NCBI GenBank assembly: GCA_963696025.1
Contig: CAVOII010000011.1
Coordinates: 114,340-178,339 of the forward strand
Length of the DNA stretch: 64,000 nucleotides
Source: JABCYV01 sp963696025
GTDB taxonomy: Bacteria; Acidobacteriota; Terriglobia; Terriglobales; Acidobacteriaceae
Direction of reading: 5' to 3'
Shown: piece by piece, positions 46,801-54,984 of the stretch
Position numbering within the stretch: position 1 is the stretch's first letter
Layout of the letters: each line of letters begins with the position of its first letter
Notes under the pieces: generated by a model
What the model saw: the letters and a program-made list of their open reading frames with translations, nothing else
Databases searched by the model: none
What the model was told of the DNA's origin: nothing
Position numbers and translations under genes: made by a program

Positions 46801-46892
46801 TTCCGCGTCCGACCACCCGCCAACTGGGGCACCATCAGGCCGAGAAGGAATGCCAGCAAAGTGCAAAAGCAAAAACGGATCTTTCCTCGCAT
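43854..46892 (-). CDS. Exported YncE-like propeller fused to alkaline-phosphatase-superfamily phosphoesterase
   Basis: A protein of 1012 residues. Signal peptide residues 1-27 (MRGKIRFCFCTLLAFLLGLM). ATG 46892 has AAGGAG 8 bases upstream. Residues about 60-470 are a YVTN/YncE beta-propeller (LSPDGTALLILTTGYN, ISPDGSTLYVANYQNDSLS, LSPNGRQLYATLGGENAVAV, VSADGKTLFVVNMKSN). The C-terminal half is a phosphoesterase-family domain (HIKHVIYIQKENRTYDQVLG, SPNHHLLAERFALLDNFYD, AIFVVEDDAQNGPDHVDAHR, VFVASPYT), as in acid phosphatases and phospholipase C. The catalytic Asn/Thr is probably in KENRTYDQ. The two-domain protein is common in Acidobacteriota; substrate unknown. Confidence 0.9.
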   Translation of the reverse strand: MRGKIRFCFCTLLAFLLGLMVPQLAGGRTRKAAASVGGNLLPDGFYITPTAAPGSIFQDLPTGLRPDGSANANGAVNTALSPDGTALLILTTGYNTGFNTQGPSGIPIVHPALDPLTGKPTSTTTPNAEWVFVFDVRGKRPVQKQLINIPNTYHGLLWDPSGSRFYVAGGIDDRIFVFKASTTGPSADATFAPDAPFVLLNHNTPADVPIQEFPTGGLFKNTPINDNPVALGMFMPFSALAAGLAISPDGSTLYVANYQNDSLSIVDTATRTVSNEVVFFSPGQKTAIGEMPYWPVVVSDSTGAPAKTYVSSQRDGQVLSVGPTGSFKLIKVGGEPNRMVLSADQLRLYVANGDLDEIEVIDTTKDVVKSRISIARPGYKYKGSSPNSLALSPNGRQLYATLGGENAVAVIDVASEQLLGRIPTGWYPSSVTVSADGKTLFVVNMKSNAGPNLEYRTDCPGMGIPPEFSTLLCPPPNPTSRNEYILALLKAGLLTIPVPDANTLGYLSDLVDANNGFLNPRHDPMMAFLHDHIKHVIYIQKENRTYDQVLGDLPQGNGDPKRVQFPRPISPNHHLLAERFALLDNFYDAGDVSGDGWNWDTQGHANDATVKNVLVGYGNANFNIPFDWNGNPRNIGIAVPDQTSGTPGPSTVRITTLFDPTGNSSIEPGPKDITASQGADDLDPDALGGYIWDTVLRAGKTVRHYGLYADENYYVVPSAGFPFYLPIVRDAFAKKAVQAVPGRPSLRGRTDLYYRGWDLNTPDQYRFEEWNREFTEYVKNGNLPDFEMVDFMEDHFGNFSSNAANLENPLAQMASNDYALGRLVESVSKSPYWKDTAIFVVEDDAQNGPDHVDAHRSTVFVASPYTNSGAVIHTNYNSTNVVRTIEDILGVNYLGLNDANAKPMSDVFIQQPNLQPYIAPIPGILCQPPVDPNLVPECHNPGNRPITVAVKSLHDGAWWARETKGFNFNHPDLINADLFNRILWKGIMGDDKPYPGHGGQQANREPEEADRD

Positions 46893-47288
46893 GTGATCTC
46901 CTTTCCAGGTTGGTTTTTTGGCCATGCTTGGCCAAGCAAAAGGGGCCTACTAGCGCGGCTTTCAGGGGTTTTTGACGAAGGGCGTCGGTCATTCTACCAG
47001 ACTTCGGAGTTCTGACGAATGTTTCTTTCTGGTGGAGGTTGCTGGAGCAGAATCGAATTGATCGTCTCTGCAGAAATTTCTGAGGGCGAAATACGGCATC
47101 TGGCTTGTATCGGGTGACGTCATCCGCCGGGCGGAATCCTGGGAGCCAAGGTAATCTGTGCGAAGTCCGGGCGGGTCAGTACTGGCGGCTGGAGAACCTC
47201 AAGTCGTTCGATGAGTTTCTGGAGAGGCGCTTCCCGGCCCACCGAAAAGGATGCCAACCCGAAGCTTTTTCATAATCGTCCGCCGCTG
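46893..47288. other. Gene-free stretch
   Basis: Promoter region of the propeller/phosphoesterase gene, plus the tail end of the hydrolase unit. Nothing else is supported. Confidence 0.3.
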
Positions 47289-48137
47289 TCAATTGCCGAG
47301 AAACTCCAGCAGCGCACGGTTGAATTCGGCCGACTTTTCGATCTGCGGGACGTGGCCGCACTGTTCAAACACCACCAGCTTGGCCCCCCTGATGCCGTCG
47401 CGAAGCTTCTCGCCTCTGGCCAACGGGATCAACTCATCCTGCCGTCCCCACATCACCAACGTTGGTACATGAATGGAGGCCAGCTTCGCATCTTCAAACT
47501 GGGGCGTGGCGAATCCCGCCACTGTACGCTGGATCGTATATCCATCGTTGTTGCGCATGCGGTCGGTAAAGACCTGCAGCACATCACCGTCAGAAATCAT
47601 TTTCTTGTCATAGAAAACAGACTCTAAAAGCGTGCGCATTGCTGCCATGGAGGAAGGATTCAACTCCGCTAGAGGTCGCTGCCAGGCCAGTCCCGCGGAA
47701 TCCACCAGCACCAGTTTTTCCACCATGCTTGGGTGCTGCATGGCAAAGTCCAGCGCGATCCAGCCTCCAAAAGAGTTCCCGACCAGCGTGGCCTTTCCAA
47801 TGTTTTGCGTCTGCATGAATGCGTAGAGAAAATCCACAAAAGTGGCGATTTTGTAATCCAAGAGTGGCTTGTCGGAATGGCCAAAGCCAATCTGGTCGAT
47901 CGCATAGACGTGATACCCGGCGGCAAGTGCGTCGAAATTTCTCATCCACGCTTCCTTGACGCCACCGAGTCCGTGCAACAGGATTACCGCCGGTCCCTGA
48001 CCGGCTTCGAAGTAGCGGATATTTTGATCGAAAACCATCGCGGTTTTTTCCTGCGGAAGGGACCGGTCTTGCGACAATGCAAAAGACGCGGCCAGCAATG
48101 CAAGGATTAGCAGCCCACAACGAAAGCGGAGGTTCAT
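47289..48137 (-). CDS. Exported alpha/beta hydrolase (serine nucleophile)
   Basis: A 282-residue protein with a signal peptide (residues 1-22, GLLILALLAASFALS). HGLGG gives the oxyanion region; nucleophile Ser122 in GNSFGGW; acid Asp in MWGRQDELIP; His in CGHVPQIEK. The fold and motif spacing match meta-cleavage-type C-C hydrolases and esterases. It is the downstream gene of a two-hydrolase pair on the minus strand, 66 bases after the epoxide-hydrolase-like gene. Confidence 0.88.
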   Translation of the reverse strand: MNLRFRCGLLILALLAASFALSQDRSLPQEKTAMVFDQNIRYFEAGQGPAVILLHGLGGVKEAWMRNFDALAAGYHVYAIDQIGFGHSDKPLLDYKIATFVDFLYAFMQTQNIGKATLVGNSFGGWIALDFAMQHPSMVEKLVLVDSAGLAWQRPLAELNPSSMAAMRTLLESVFYDKKMISDGDVLQVFTDRMRNNDGYTIQRTVAGFATPQFEDAKLASIHVPTLVMWGRQDELIPLARGEKLRDGIRGAKLVVFEQCGHVPQIEKSAEFNRALLEFLGN

Positions 48138-48202
48138 CCCGCACCTCACCTTTCTCTGGAATTTCTACAGAATCTTCTCCCCAAACGCTCTGGCCATCGT
48201 CG

Positions 48203-49156
48203 TCACGAGGCGTACCGTTCAATGAGTTGAGCCACGGCCTCGGGTTGCTCGTCTGCAACGTAATGCACGCTGTTTTTGATGACTTCAATCTTGACGTTTG
48301 CCCACCCATGATCCCGTAACGCTTCGGCAAAGCCCGGCATAAGCTTCTCGAAAGGCGAGTTTTCTCCGGGAGCCAGCACCAGAGGCAGGCTGATCGCGCT
48401 GCGCTGCGCTGCATTGAATTTCTCATTCGCGGGAAAGGCCCGGTATATCTCCAACAACGCGCGCAGATGTTCAGGAGCGGCATAAGCCCGGGCATAGCGG
48501 GCGACATCCGCGTCACTAAAGGTGTCGCTGTCGAGAAAATGGCGGAAGTAAATAGCTTCCCGCCCGGCAATCAGTTGTTCAGGCAGGTCCGGCGTCTGCT
48601 GAAAATGGATATGCCAAATAATGGGACTAGTTTTAACTGCATCCCACGGCCCAAGACCCGGCACCGGTGTGTCGAGCAACATCACGCCGCGGCAGGCTTC
48701 CGGATACCGGCGTGCGAAAGCATAGGCCACCATTCCACCAATATCGTGCCCGACGACGTAAACGTGTCCCAAATGCAGGTGTTCGACCAGTTGATGAACG
48801 TCTTCCGCCATATTTGCGGCGTCATAACCGCCTGCCGTTTCCACCGAACCGCCTATGCCGCGCAGATCAACTGCCACCAGCGTAAACTGCTTCGCCAACA
48901 GCGGCATGACGCGGTGATACTCGTACCAGTCTTCGGGGAAGCCGTGCAGCAGAATGACAGCGGAACCAGTCCCTCCCCGAACATAGTGGAGGGTTGTTCC
49001 GTTCGCCTGCGCAGTGCCGGAGACGAACCCGCCTCCTAGCGTCGCCAGCCCTGGATCGATCCGCTGCCTTGGCGGTGACTGGCCTTGGATGACGGCGCAT
49101 GCCACCACCATAAAAACCGCCAAAAGTTTCAAAATCCAACGATCATACATCCGCAT
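48203..49156 (-). CDS. Exported epoxide-hydrolase-like alpha/beta hydrolase (aspartate nucleophile)
   Basis: A 317-residue protein with a signal peptide (KLLAVFMVVACAVIQG). Landmarks: HGFPEDWYEYHRV (HGxP), nucleophile Asp in VVGHDIGGMVAY, late His in NSVHYVADEQP. Asp as nucleophile marks epoxide hydrolases and haloalkane dehalogenases; the YEYHRV stretch after HGFPE favours the former. The pair with the serine hydrolase suggests a joint extracytoplasmic degradation step, substrate unknown. ATG 49156 overlaps the end of a short upstream frame by 14 bases. Confidence 0.87.
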   Translation of the reverse strand: MRMYDRWILKLLAVFMVVACAVIQGQSPPRQRIDPGLATLGGGFVSGTAQANGTTLHYVRGGTGSAVILLHGFPEDWYEYHRVMPLLAKQFTLVAVDLRGIGGSVETAGGYDAANMAEDVHQLVEHLHLGHVYVVGHDIGGMVAYAFARRYPEACRGVMLLDTPVPGLGPWDAVKTSPIIWHIHFQQTPDLPEQLIAGREAIYFRHFLDSDTFSDADVARYARAYAAPEHLRALLEIYRAFPANEKFNAAQRSAISLPLVLAPGENSPFEKLMPGFAEALRDHGWANVKIEVIKNSVHYVADEQPEAVAQLIERYAS

Positions 49157-49277
49157 GTTTTGCCGTTTCGCTGGGATAGGGTGCCCCCACCCTGGGTTCC
49201 TGAACCTCGACTTGAGTTGCCGCACTGCTTGACCGGGCGTCGGCAAGAGTCGTCTTCATCCATGTCGTAAGATTCAT
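49143..49277 (-). CDS. Possible 44-residue peptide overlapping the hydrolase start
   Basis: Starts MNLTTWMKTTLADARSSSAA after an AAGGA site, and ends with TGA at 49143-49145, 14 bases inside the epoxide-hydrolase-like gene. The hydrolase lacks a strong ribosome site of its own, so coupled translation is plausible. The peptide has no recognised family. Confidence 0.4.
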   Translation of the reverse strand: MNLTTWMKTTLADARSSSAATQVEVQEPRVGAPYPSETAKHADV

Positions 49278-49740
49278 GTTCGTTTCCTTTTCTGGCAAGA
49301 AACGGCGAGGAATTCCATCGCTCTTGATGGACGACGTGGATGGTCTCGGGTTTATGGGCGTGCACGTCATCACGAATCGCAAGTCAGCGGCATGGTGGAA
49401 GTGGTTAGCGATTCATCCAGTTTTCTCGGTCAGTCGCGACACTCAATCTCTTGGTCGGGGGGAGACAATGTACATCCGCAGCTTGAAGTTGCTTCTGGTT
49501 CTGTTTTTGGTGGTGCCGCACAAATGATCACCAATGTCAAGAAAGCTGAACCAACTCGTCGCAACATAGGCACCGCCTGAGAACACTACTAAGAGCAACT
49601 ACCAGTCGTGTCGCAGCCAAGAAAAAGATAGCGATGAGAACCTCGGGAGTGTGTTCAATGCTCTAAATTCCATTTCCCTATTGATGTTTATCGACGTGCA
49701 CACGCCGCCGACAAAATGCTGTTCCGGCTAGTGACTTCCG
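49278..49740. other. Gene-free stretch
   Basis: Contains the likely promoter of the hydrolase pair. No gene is supported. Confidence 0.3.
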
Positions 49741-50235
49741 CTATGCTTCTTCGGACACATTCCCTTGACTGAACGAATCCGGCGGATGCTCACCGTTGTC
49801 TCTTACCCATTGCCAAGTGCGCTGGCCGCTATCGTTGGCTAGGGGACGGGCCTCTCCATAGCTAGCCAACCGGTGGAGCACGGTTGAGACCGAAGCCAGA
49901 GGAGCTTTCTGGCGGGCTAGCCAGGCCGGATTCCTCCTTTTGATTTCCTGGCACACCTCTTGCGTCAGCAACGGCCGGCCAGATTCCATCAGTATCATGC
50001 GGCAGGTCTTGGTGAATCCCGGCTGTCGAGCGTCCGAACAGTGATCAATGAGTTCCAGCAGTTCATTGCCAATCACGTCATCACCGAACAGGTTTGCCAA
50101 CCCCAAAATTGTCTGCTTGATGGTGCCAATTCTTTTAATGATCGCTGCGCGCTGCTTTAAAAGCGACTCGAGTTCTTGGTGTGCTCGCCCAATCACCTGT
50201 TCAACATGTTCCGCGCCCGAGGTTTGCGTCGACAT
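49741..50235 (-). CDS. Hypothetical protein with coiled coil and winged-helix-like end
   Basis: A 164-residue protein. Residues 10-55 are a coiled coil (AHQELESLLKQRAAIIKRIG), and 85-150 look like a small winged helix (FTKTCRMILMESGRPLLTQE, QKAPLASVSTVLHRLASYGE). This arrangement recurs in many acidobacterial proteins of unknown role, possibly DNA binding. ATG 50235 begins the conserved part. Confidence 0.6.
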   Translation of the reverse strand: MSTQTSGAEHVEQVIGRAHQELESLLKQRAAIIKRIGTIKQTILGLANLFGDDVIGNELLELIDHCSDARQPGFTKTCRMILMESGRPLLTQEVCQEIKRRNPAWLARQKAPLASVSTVLHRLASYGEARPLANDSGQRTWQWVRDNGEHPPDSFSQGNVSEEA

Positions 50236-50290
50236 AGGTTTTTGCACCACGCCTTTTCGGCCTCGCGACAAAATCAAACACCACAATTAA

Positions 50291-50310
50291 GGAGGCTCTT
50301 TCGAGCCTCC
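50291..50310 (-). terminator. Hairpin terminator of the TonB receptor gene
   Basis: GGAGGCTC-TTTC-GAGCCTCC: a perfect 8-bp stem with a four-base loop, 29 bases past the receptor stop codon. On the minus strand it is followed by TTAATTG, a weak U-run. Confidence 0.65.
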
Positions 50311-50338
50311 CTATGACTGCTGTTTTTGCACGACAGAA

Positions 50339-53300
50339 CTAGAAGGTAAATTTGGCAATGATCGCCATCGTACGCGCGTTGCTGGCGAACACCGACTTTG
50401 GATTGTTGAAGTTTGCATTCCCAGGCGTCAGATAGTTCAGGTAACCACCGGTAATGGTATTGAAACCAGCCACGTCGTTTACGCCAAGTCCCGTGCCGGG
50501 GTTGCTGCCCGGAATGTACTGAGCATGGTTGAGGATATTGCCGAACTGCGCACCCAGACGAAACTTGAACCTCTCGGTAATGTTTATGTCCTTATAGGTG
50601 CCAAGGTCCAAATCGTTGGTTGGCCTGGTGGCCAGAGTATTGCGGCCGCTGGTGGCCAGCGCACCCGCTCCGGCTACGATGTACTGGGCGCTGGGGTTGT
50701 TCGCCAGGTAAGCTACAACATTGCCAGCCGTGTTCGTCAAAGCGGTGACGTCGCTTCCCGTACCCGGGACTCCACTCGGGTTGAAGACAGCCCGATCACC
50801 GGCGCTATCGTGGTTCAAGTTCGCATCCGAGGCGGATTGCACGTCGGCCCATTGCGGAGACTCGTAAGTGTAGATTGGGCTAAACGCCCAGTTCCCTACG
50901 ATGTTCTTCATGAACCAATTACCACCCTTGAAGAACGGCAGATCGTAAACAGCCGCCAAGGTAAAGCGGTGCGTGCGGGAAAGAGGAGAGACGGATCTGT
51001 CGGCGCCGATGTCCTGGAAGTCTTGCGGACGACGGGGAGTAAGGCTGGTGGTGAAGAAATCCGCCGTACTGTTGTCGATCGTGCGGCTGTAGGTGTAGGC
51101 CGCCTGGAACGTCAAGCCATTGCTGAAACGTCGCTGGAGCGAACTCTCCAACCCGTGGTAGTTGGAACTGCCGAGCGGCAAATCGGCAGTGATGTTGCTG
51201 GCGAAACCCGCGGCGGCATACTGAGGAAGGAAGCTGCTCCTGGATTGTAAGCCGCTTGAGCAGCCACCGCTGCCATCCGGAACGCATAACGCCAGCGGTA
51301 GAGCATCGAGTGTGGCCTGCGACGGTGCTTGCAAATACGTCGGCAGAAAGCCAGTGGTTGCGGTCTCGGGCGTGTTGCTTACCAGCGACTGTCTATTAAT
51401 TCTGGACTGAACATCCAAGTGCACGCCGCGTGTGCCAACGTAGCGGACCTCAGCGGTGTAACTCTTGCCGAACGAATGCTGGATGCCGAAATTCCAATTG
51501 ATCGAATACGGCCATTTGGTTTGTGGTGGGATCCAGGCAGACGTAGCGGCAATCGCATCAGCCTTAGGGAGGATCGTTATGCCAGTACCACCACCGCCTG
51601 GCAAGCCACCCGTCGCGAGGAAGGGTCTTGTGCCGTTATTGAGATCGACGTCAGCAGTTGATCCGATCTGAGGAGGGGGAGCGACAATGCCGATGTTGTC
51701 ATAAAGCACGTCATACGCCATGCCAAAGCCGGCACGGATTGAGGTATTGCCGCTGGTCCCTGGCGAGTACGCCACTCCGACGCGAGGCGCCCAGTTGTTC
51801 TTCGGTGTGGTAGGCGCATTGAATACCAGGGGCTCATTAACTCCCGCGACAGTGATTTGAGGCTGATTGGAGATGCTGTTAAGAGACTGGCGATTCTCGC
51901 CCGTAGAGTTAGTGGTGTACTCGTAGCGCACCCCAAGATTCAGCGTGAGGTGCTGGTTGAAGCGCCAGGTGTCATTGGCGTACCAGTAGACCGCTTTCTG
52001 GTTGCCATAGTACGTGCTGGAGCCAGTGCTGCGCTCACCAATGATGTCAGGCGTGAAATCTTCCAGAAACATTTGCGCGCTGTTGTACTCGTAGTCGCCG
52101 CGCTGGCGCTGAGTAAAGCCCTGCGGAGAAATATACTGTCGGTATTCGCCGCCGAACTTGAAGCTGTGAGCACCCCTAGTCCAAGTGACGTTGTCAACCA
52201 CACCGTAGAAATTTTGAATGGTAAATTGCGGTGCCTGGGAGTCTGGCCCGATATTGACGCCGCCCAGATTGTTTAGAAGAATGTTAGGAAAGGCATCCAG
52301 ACCGGGATACGGGAAGTTCCCGGCAGGAACCGTATTCGCAAAACGATTGAACCCTACCCGGAACTCGTTCAATACCGCGGGCGAGAAGGTGTGATACTCA
52401 CCGAGGGTGAACAAGTGAAACCTAGAAGGCTCAACCAGATAAAAAGCTGGCAGGCTGGCATTAATATCGAGCGCGCCCACGTTGTTGTAGACATAGCGCC
52501 CACGAATCTGGTCTTTCTCGGATAGGTTTAAGTCGACGCTTTGAACGAAATTCGTATAGTTTTGGAATGCGCCTGCCGCGAGAGTAATGGTCCCGACCTC
52601 AGCCATGCCAGCAGGGCAACTTCCGTTCGCCGGGGTAGTAAATAACCCTACCTGCCCAGGTTCGTTGCCGTTAACAGGGCTCTGATTGTACTGAATGCAC
52701 CCGTTCCCCGTTGGGGCGACCGCTAGATACTGCTTAAAAATTGAAAAGTTGGTTGCATTAATCGTGGGATCTGCGGAGATAGCGGCCAAACCTGCAGCCG
52801 TGGGCGTGACTACCGGAAGACCGCTGCTCCCGGTAAGGCCGATCTCCTGACGCTCGTAATTAGTAAAGAAAAACAGCTTGTTCTTGATGATTGGGCCGCC
52901 AATGGTGCCCCCGTAGCGATTATTGTCGAGACGCGGGTTCTCCTTGAGACCTTGGAGTATCCAAAAGTTGTCCACTGCGTTCAGGTTGCGATTTCTGAAA
53001 TATTCATAAAGCGAACCATGGAAGCTGTTGGTTCCGCTCTTGATATTGGTGTTGAACTGGCCCCCCGAAGAGTGCCCGAACTCAGTGTTGAACTGATTCG
53101 ACAGAAGAGTAAAGTTTTCCACCGCCTCATTCGGAACGGTGATCAGAGCTCCGGTCACAGTCTTGTTGTTATTGTCCACGCCTTCAACCGTAAAGTTATT
53201 GTCGCGCGGGCGTTGACCGCCGACCGACGGACCAAAGCCCAAGTTCAACGCGCTCGAATTCGTAACCCCCGGGCTCAACAGCGACAGGTTCAAGACTCCG

Positions 53301-53782
53301 GCTCCCGCTCCGCCTGCGGAGGTAATCCCCAAATCCTGCGACAGGCGCGCGTCGAAACTGGATTGCAATTGCGCGGTCGTCGTGTCGACCAGCGGAGCCT
53401 CTCCCGAGACTTCCACCGTCTCAGTCGCGGCTCCCGGCGAGAGGCTCACGTTGACTGTGCCAGTGCGATTCAACACTACTTCGGCCAGTTCAGTAGTGGT
53501 TCGAAAGCCGGTGGCTTTTACGGTGAACTTGTAGTTGCCAATCGGAAGGTTGTCAAACCGGTACTCGCCGGTGTTATTTGTTCTATTGGTGATAGCTAAT
53601 CCCGTGGCCACATTCGTGGCAGTAACCTCCGCATTAGCCAGCGCCGCGCCGGAAGAATCTACGACCGTACCCACCATGTTGCCGCTGATGGCTTGGCCAA
53701 GGGATAGATTGACACCAAGAGTTGCTAGGCTCAACAATGCAATTCCTAACACAAGCGTTCTAACGGTGAAGACGGCTCGATT
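50339..53782 (-). CDS. TonB-dependent receptor with N-terminal carboxypeptidase-regulatory domain (Oar-like)
   Basis: A protein of 1147 residues. Signal peptide residues 1-30 (TLVLGIALLSLATLGVNLSLG). Residues about 35-115: CarboxypepD_reg-like beta-sandwich (GNMVGTVVDSSGAALANAEV, NNTGEYRFDNLPIGNYKFTV). Then a plug-like region (VSGEAPLVDTTTAQLQSSFD, VGGQRPRDNNFTVEGVDNNN) and a large barrel with TonB-receptor strands (SFKFGGEYRQY, NLGVRYEYTTNSTGENR, PFFKGGNWFMKN), ending in the outer-membrane signature Phe (IIAKFTF). The class is greatly expanded in Acidobacteriota and proposed to take up plant-derived glycans or other large substrates. ATG 53782 has GAGGAG 8 bases upstream. Intact over 3.4 kb. 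The TetR gene is divergent, 366 bases away. Confidence 0.94.
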   Translation of the reverse strand, partial: NRAVFTVRTLVLGIALLSLATLGVNLSLGQAISGNMVGTVVDSSGAALANAEVTATNVATGLAITNRTNNTGEYRFDNLPIGNYKFTVKATGFRTTTELAEVVLNRTGTVNVSLSPGAATETVEVSGEAPLVDTTTAQLQSSFDARLSQDLGITSAGGAGAGVLNLSLLSPGVTNSSALNLGFGPSVGGQRPRDNNFTVEGVDNNNKTVTGALITVPNEAVENFTLLSNQFNTEFGHSSGGQFNTNIKSGTNSFHGSLYEYFRNRNLNAVDNFWILQGLKENPRLDNNRYGGTIGGPIIKNKLFFFTNYERQEIGLTGSSGLPVVTPTAAGLAAISADPTINATNFSIFKQYLAVAPTGNGCIQYNQSPVNGNEPGQVGLFTTPANGSCPAGMAEVGTITLAAGAFQNYTNFVQSVDLNLSEKDQIRGRYVYNNVGALDINASLPAFYLVEPSRFHLFTLGEYHTFSPAVLNEFRVGFNRFANTVPAGNFPYPGLDAFPNILLNNLGGVNIGPDSQAPQFTIQNFYGVVDNVTWTRGAHSFKFGGEYRQYISPQGFTQRQRGDYEYNSAQMFLEDFTPDIIGERSTGSSTYYGNQKAVYWYANDTWRFNQHLTLNLGVRYEYTTNSTGENRQSLNSISNQPQITVAGVNEPLVFNAPTTPKNNWAPRVGVAYSPGTSGNTSIRAGFGMAYDVLYDNIGIVAPPPQIGSTADVDLNNGTRPFLATGGLPGGGGTGITILPKADAIAATSAWIPPQTKWPYSINWNFGIQHSFGKSYTAEVRYVGTRGVHLDVQSRINRQSLVSNTPETATTGFLPTYLQAPSQATLDALPLALCVPDGSGGCSSGLQSRSSFLPQYAAAGFASNITADLPLGSSNYHGLESSLQRRFSNGLTFQAAYTYSRTIDNSTADFFTTSLTPRRPQDFQDIGADRSVSPLSRTHRFTLAAVYDLPFFKGGNWFMKNIVGNWAFSPIYTYESPQWADVQSASDANLNHDSAGDRAVFNPSGVPGTGSDVTALTNTAGNVVAYLANNPSAQYIVAGAGALATSGRNTLATRPTNDLDLGTYKDINITERFKFRLGAQFGNILNHAQYIPGSNPGTGLGVNDVAGFNTITGGYLNYLTPGNANFNNPKSVFASNARTMAIIAKFTF

Positions 53783-54133
53783 CATTGGCTTTCTCCTCAA
53801 CTCAATAGATAGGCAATTCCCAATCAATTTCAACTTCCAAGACCCTGAGAACTTTGACACCGGCCCAGAGCCACGACCCCTCTAGTGTTTGCAAGAGGCT
53901 AACCAAATCGCACTCATCGATTCTTCAATCGGTTAGCTCAATTATCAGATCTGCAGTTATGAAATGCGGGATGTCAACTAGACAGTCTTCACAGCGTATA
54001 TCGTGCGCTTGAAGGTGCGTCTCTGTTAAGACTGTCACTGCGTCCTGTCGGACTACATCAAACAGGAAAGGAATTTCCAAAAGTCCAGATTTCCGGAGGT
54101 TGCTTCCGAGCTTGAATCTGGTGATTCGAGGAT
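53783..54133. other. Divergent promoter region, TonB receptor / TetR
   Basis: About 350 bases without genes. The right edge carries the TetR operator. No other assigned site. Confidence 0.35.
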
Positions 54134-54151
54134 ACATACTGGTTGGTATGT
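54134..54151. promoter_or_regulatory. TetR operator 1, overlapping the tetR-type start codon
   Basis: ACATACTGGTTGGTATGT: a perfect 6-base inverted repeat (ACATAC/GTATGT) around TGGTTG. The start codon of the regulator (54148-54150) lies inside the right arm. ACATAC-N6-GTATGT is a typical site for TetR-family repressors, suggesting autorepression. Confidence 0.75.
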
Positions 54152-54798
54152 CGGCAGCACGCAAGAATCCGAAACGTAGAGCGACTAGGTTGCGCGATCC
54201 TGAGCGCACGCGGGAGCGCTTGCTGCAGGCGGCATCCCGCGAGATCTACAAGTCGGGTTTCCAGAGCGCCAGCCTAGACACAATTCTGGCCTCAGCTGGC
54301 GTCACCAAGGGAGCGCTGTACTACCACTTCAAAAGCAAGGAAGCCTTGGGATACGCCGTCGTCGAAGAGGTCATCGCAGAAAATCACCACGACCAGTGGT
54401 TGCGTCCTCTGCAGAGAGGCAAGGACCCTATCGACGCTTTGATTGGCATTGTTCAAGGTTTATCCGTTCGGCCCGCGGATGTACGGGGTGGCTGTCCCCT
54501 GATCAATCTGGCGCAGGAAATGTCTCCTCTTGACGCGGGATTCCGGAAGCGACTGGCGATAGTCTTGGATGCCCGGCGCGAGGCCATTGCCTCCGTTTTG
54601 CGACAGGGCCAGACCAACGGAAGCGTTCGCCGCGACGTGGAACCCGCTGACGCGGCTGGCTTACTGAGCGCGATGGTCGAAGGCTATGGCTCGCTGGCAA
54701 AGAATGCTCAGGATCCGAAAGTGATGAAAGCGGGGATCAGAAACATCGTGGACTGGCTGCGGTCCCTGCGCCCGCCGGGCAACCGCAAGCGGGTCTGA
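54148..54798 (+). CDS. TetR-family transcriptional regulator
   Basis: A 216-residue regulator. After a basic arm (RKNPKRRATRLRDPERTRER) comes the TetR helix-turn-helix at about residues 22-68 (LLQAASREIYKSGFQSASLD, TILASAGVTKGALYYHFKSK, EALGYAVVEEV). The C-terminal ligand domain (DPIDALIGIVQGL, GCPLINLAQEM, FRKRLAIVLDARREAIASVL) resembles the AcrR/LmrA-like subgroup with the GCP-x-x-N motif, known for drug or aromatic ligands. ATG 54148 is chosen because it starts MSAARKNP just within the operator; an upstream in-frame start at 54100 would place the operator in the coding region. Confidence 0.92.
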   Translation: MSAARKNPKRRATRLRDPERTRERLLQAASREIYKSGFQSASLDTILASAGVTKGALYYHFKSKEALGYAVVEEVIAENHHDQWLRPLQRGKDPIDALIGIVQGLSVRPADVRGGCPLINLAQEMSPLDAGFRKRLAIVLDARREAIASVLRQGQTNGSVRRDVEPADAAGLLSAMVEGYGSLAKNAQDPKVMKAGIRNIVDWLRSLRPPGNRKRV

Positions 54799-54832
54799 TC
54801 GCATCGGTTCTAACTGACAGTTTGACACTGTT

Positions 54833-54850
54833 ACATACCAACCGGTTCGT
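54833..54850. promoter_or_regulatory. TetR operator 2 upstream of the secreted-protein/P460 unit
   Basis: ACATACCAACCGGTTCGT matches the reverse complement of operator 1 at 15 of 18 positions. A TTGACA hexamer lies just before it (54822-54827), so the operator would sit in the promoter spacer. Suggests that the same regulator controls the genes from 54985. Confidence 0.65.
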
Positions 54851-54984
54851 AGGCTCGGCGAGTTCGCATCGACTGCAGGCACACCGAGCGAGAGCGGACG
54901 AGGGAGGATGGAAGGAGAAAAACGATCGGATCTGTCCCTCTGAAAAACAACTGCGGTGAGATTCAGCCAACACAGGAGGAAGTG

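Noticed and set aside
52952..53599. 215-codon plus-strand frame inside the TonB receptor gene
   Set aside because: Antisense shadow of the receptor, no start or domain support.
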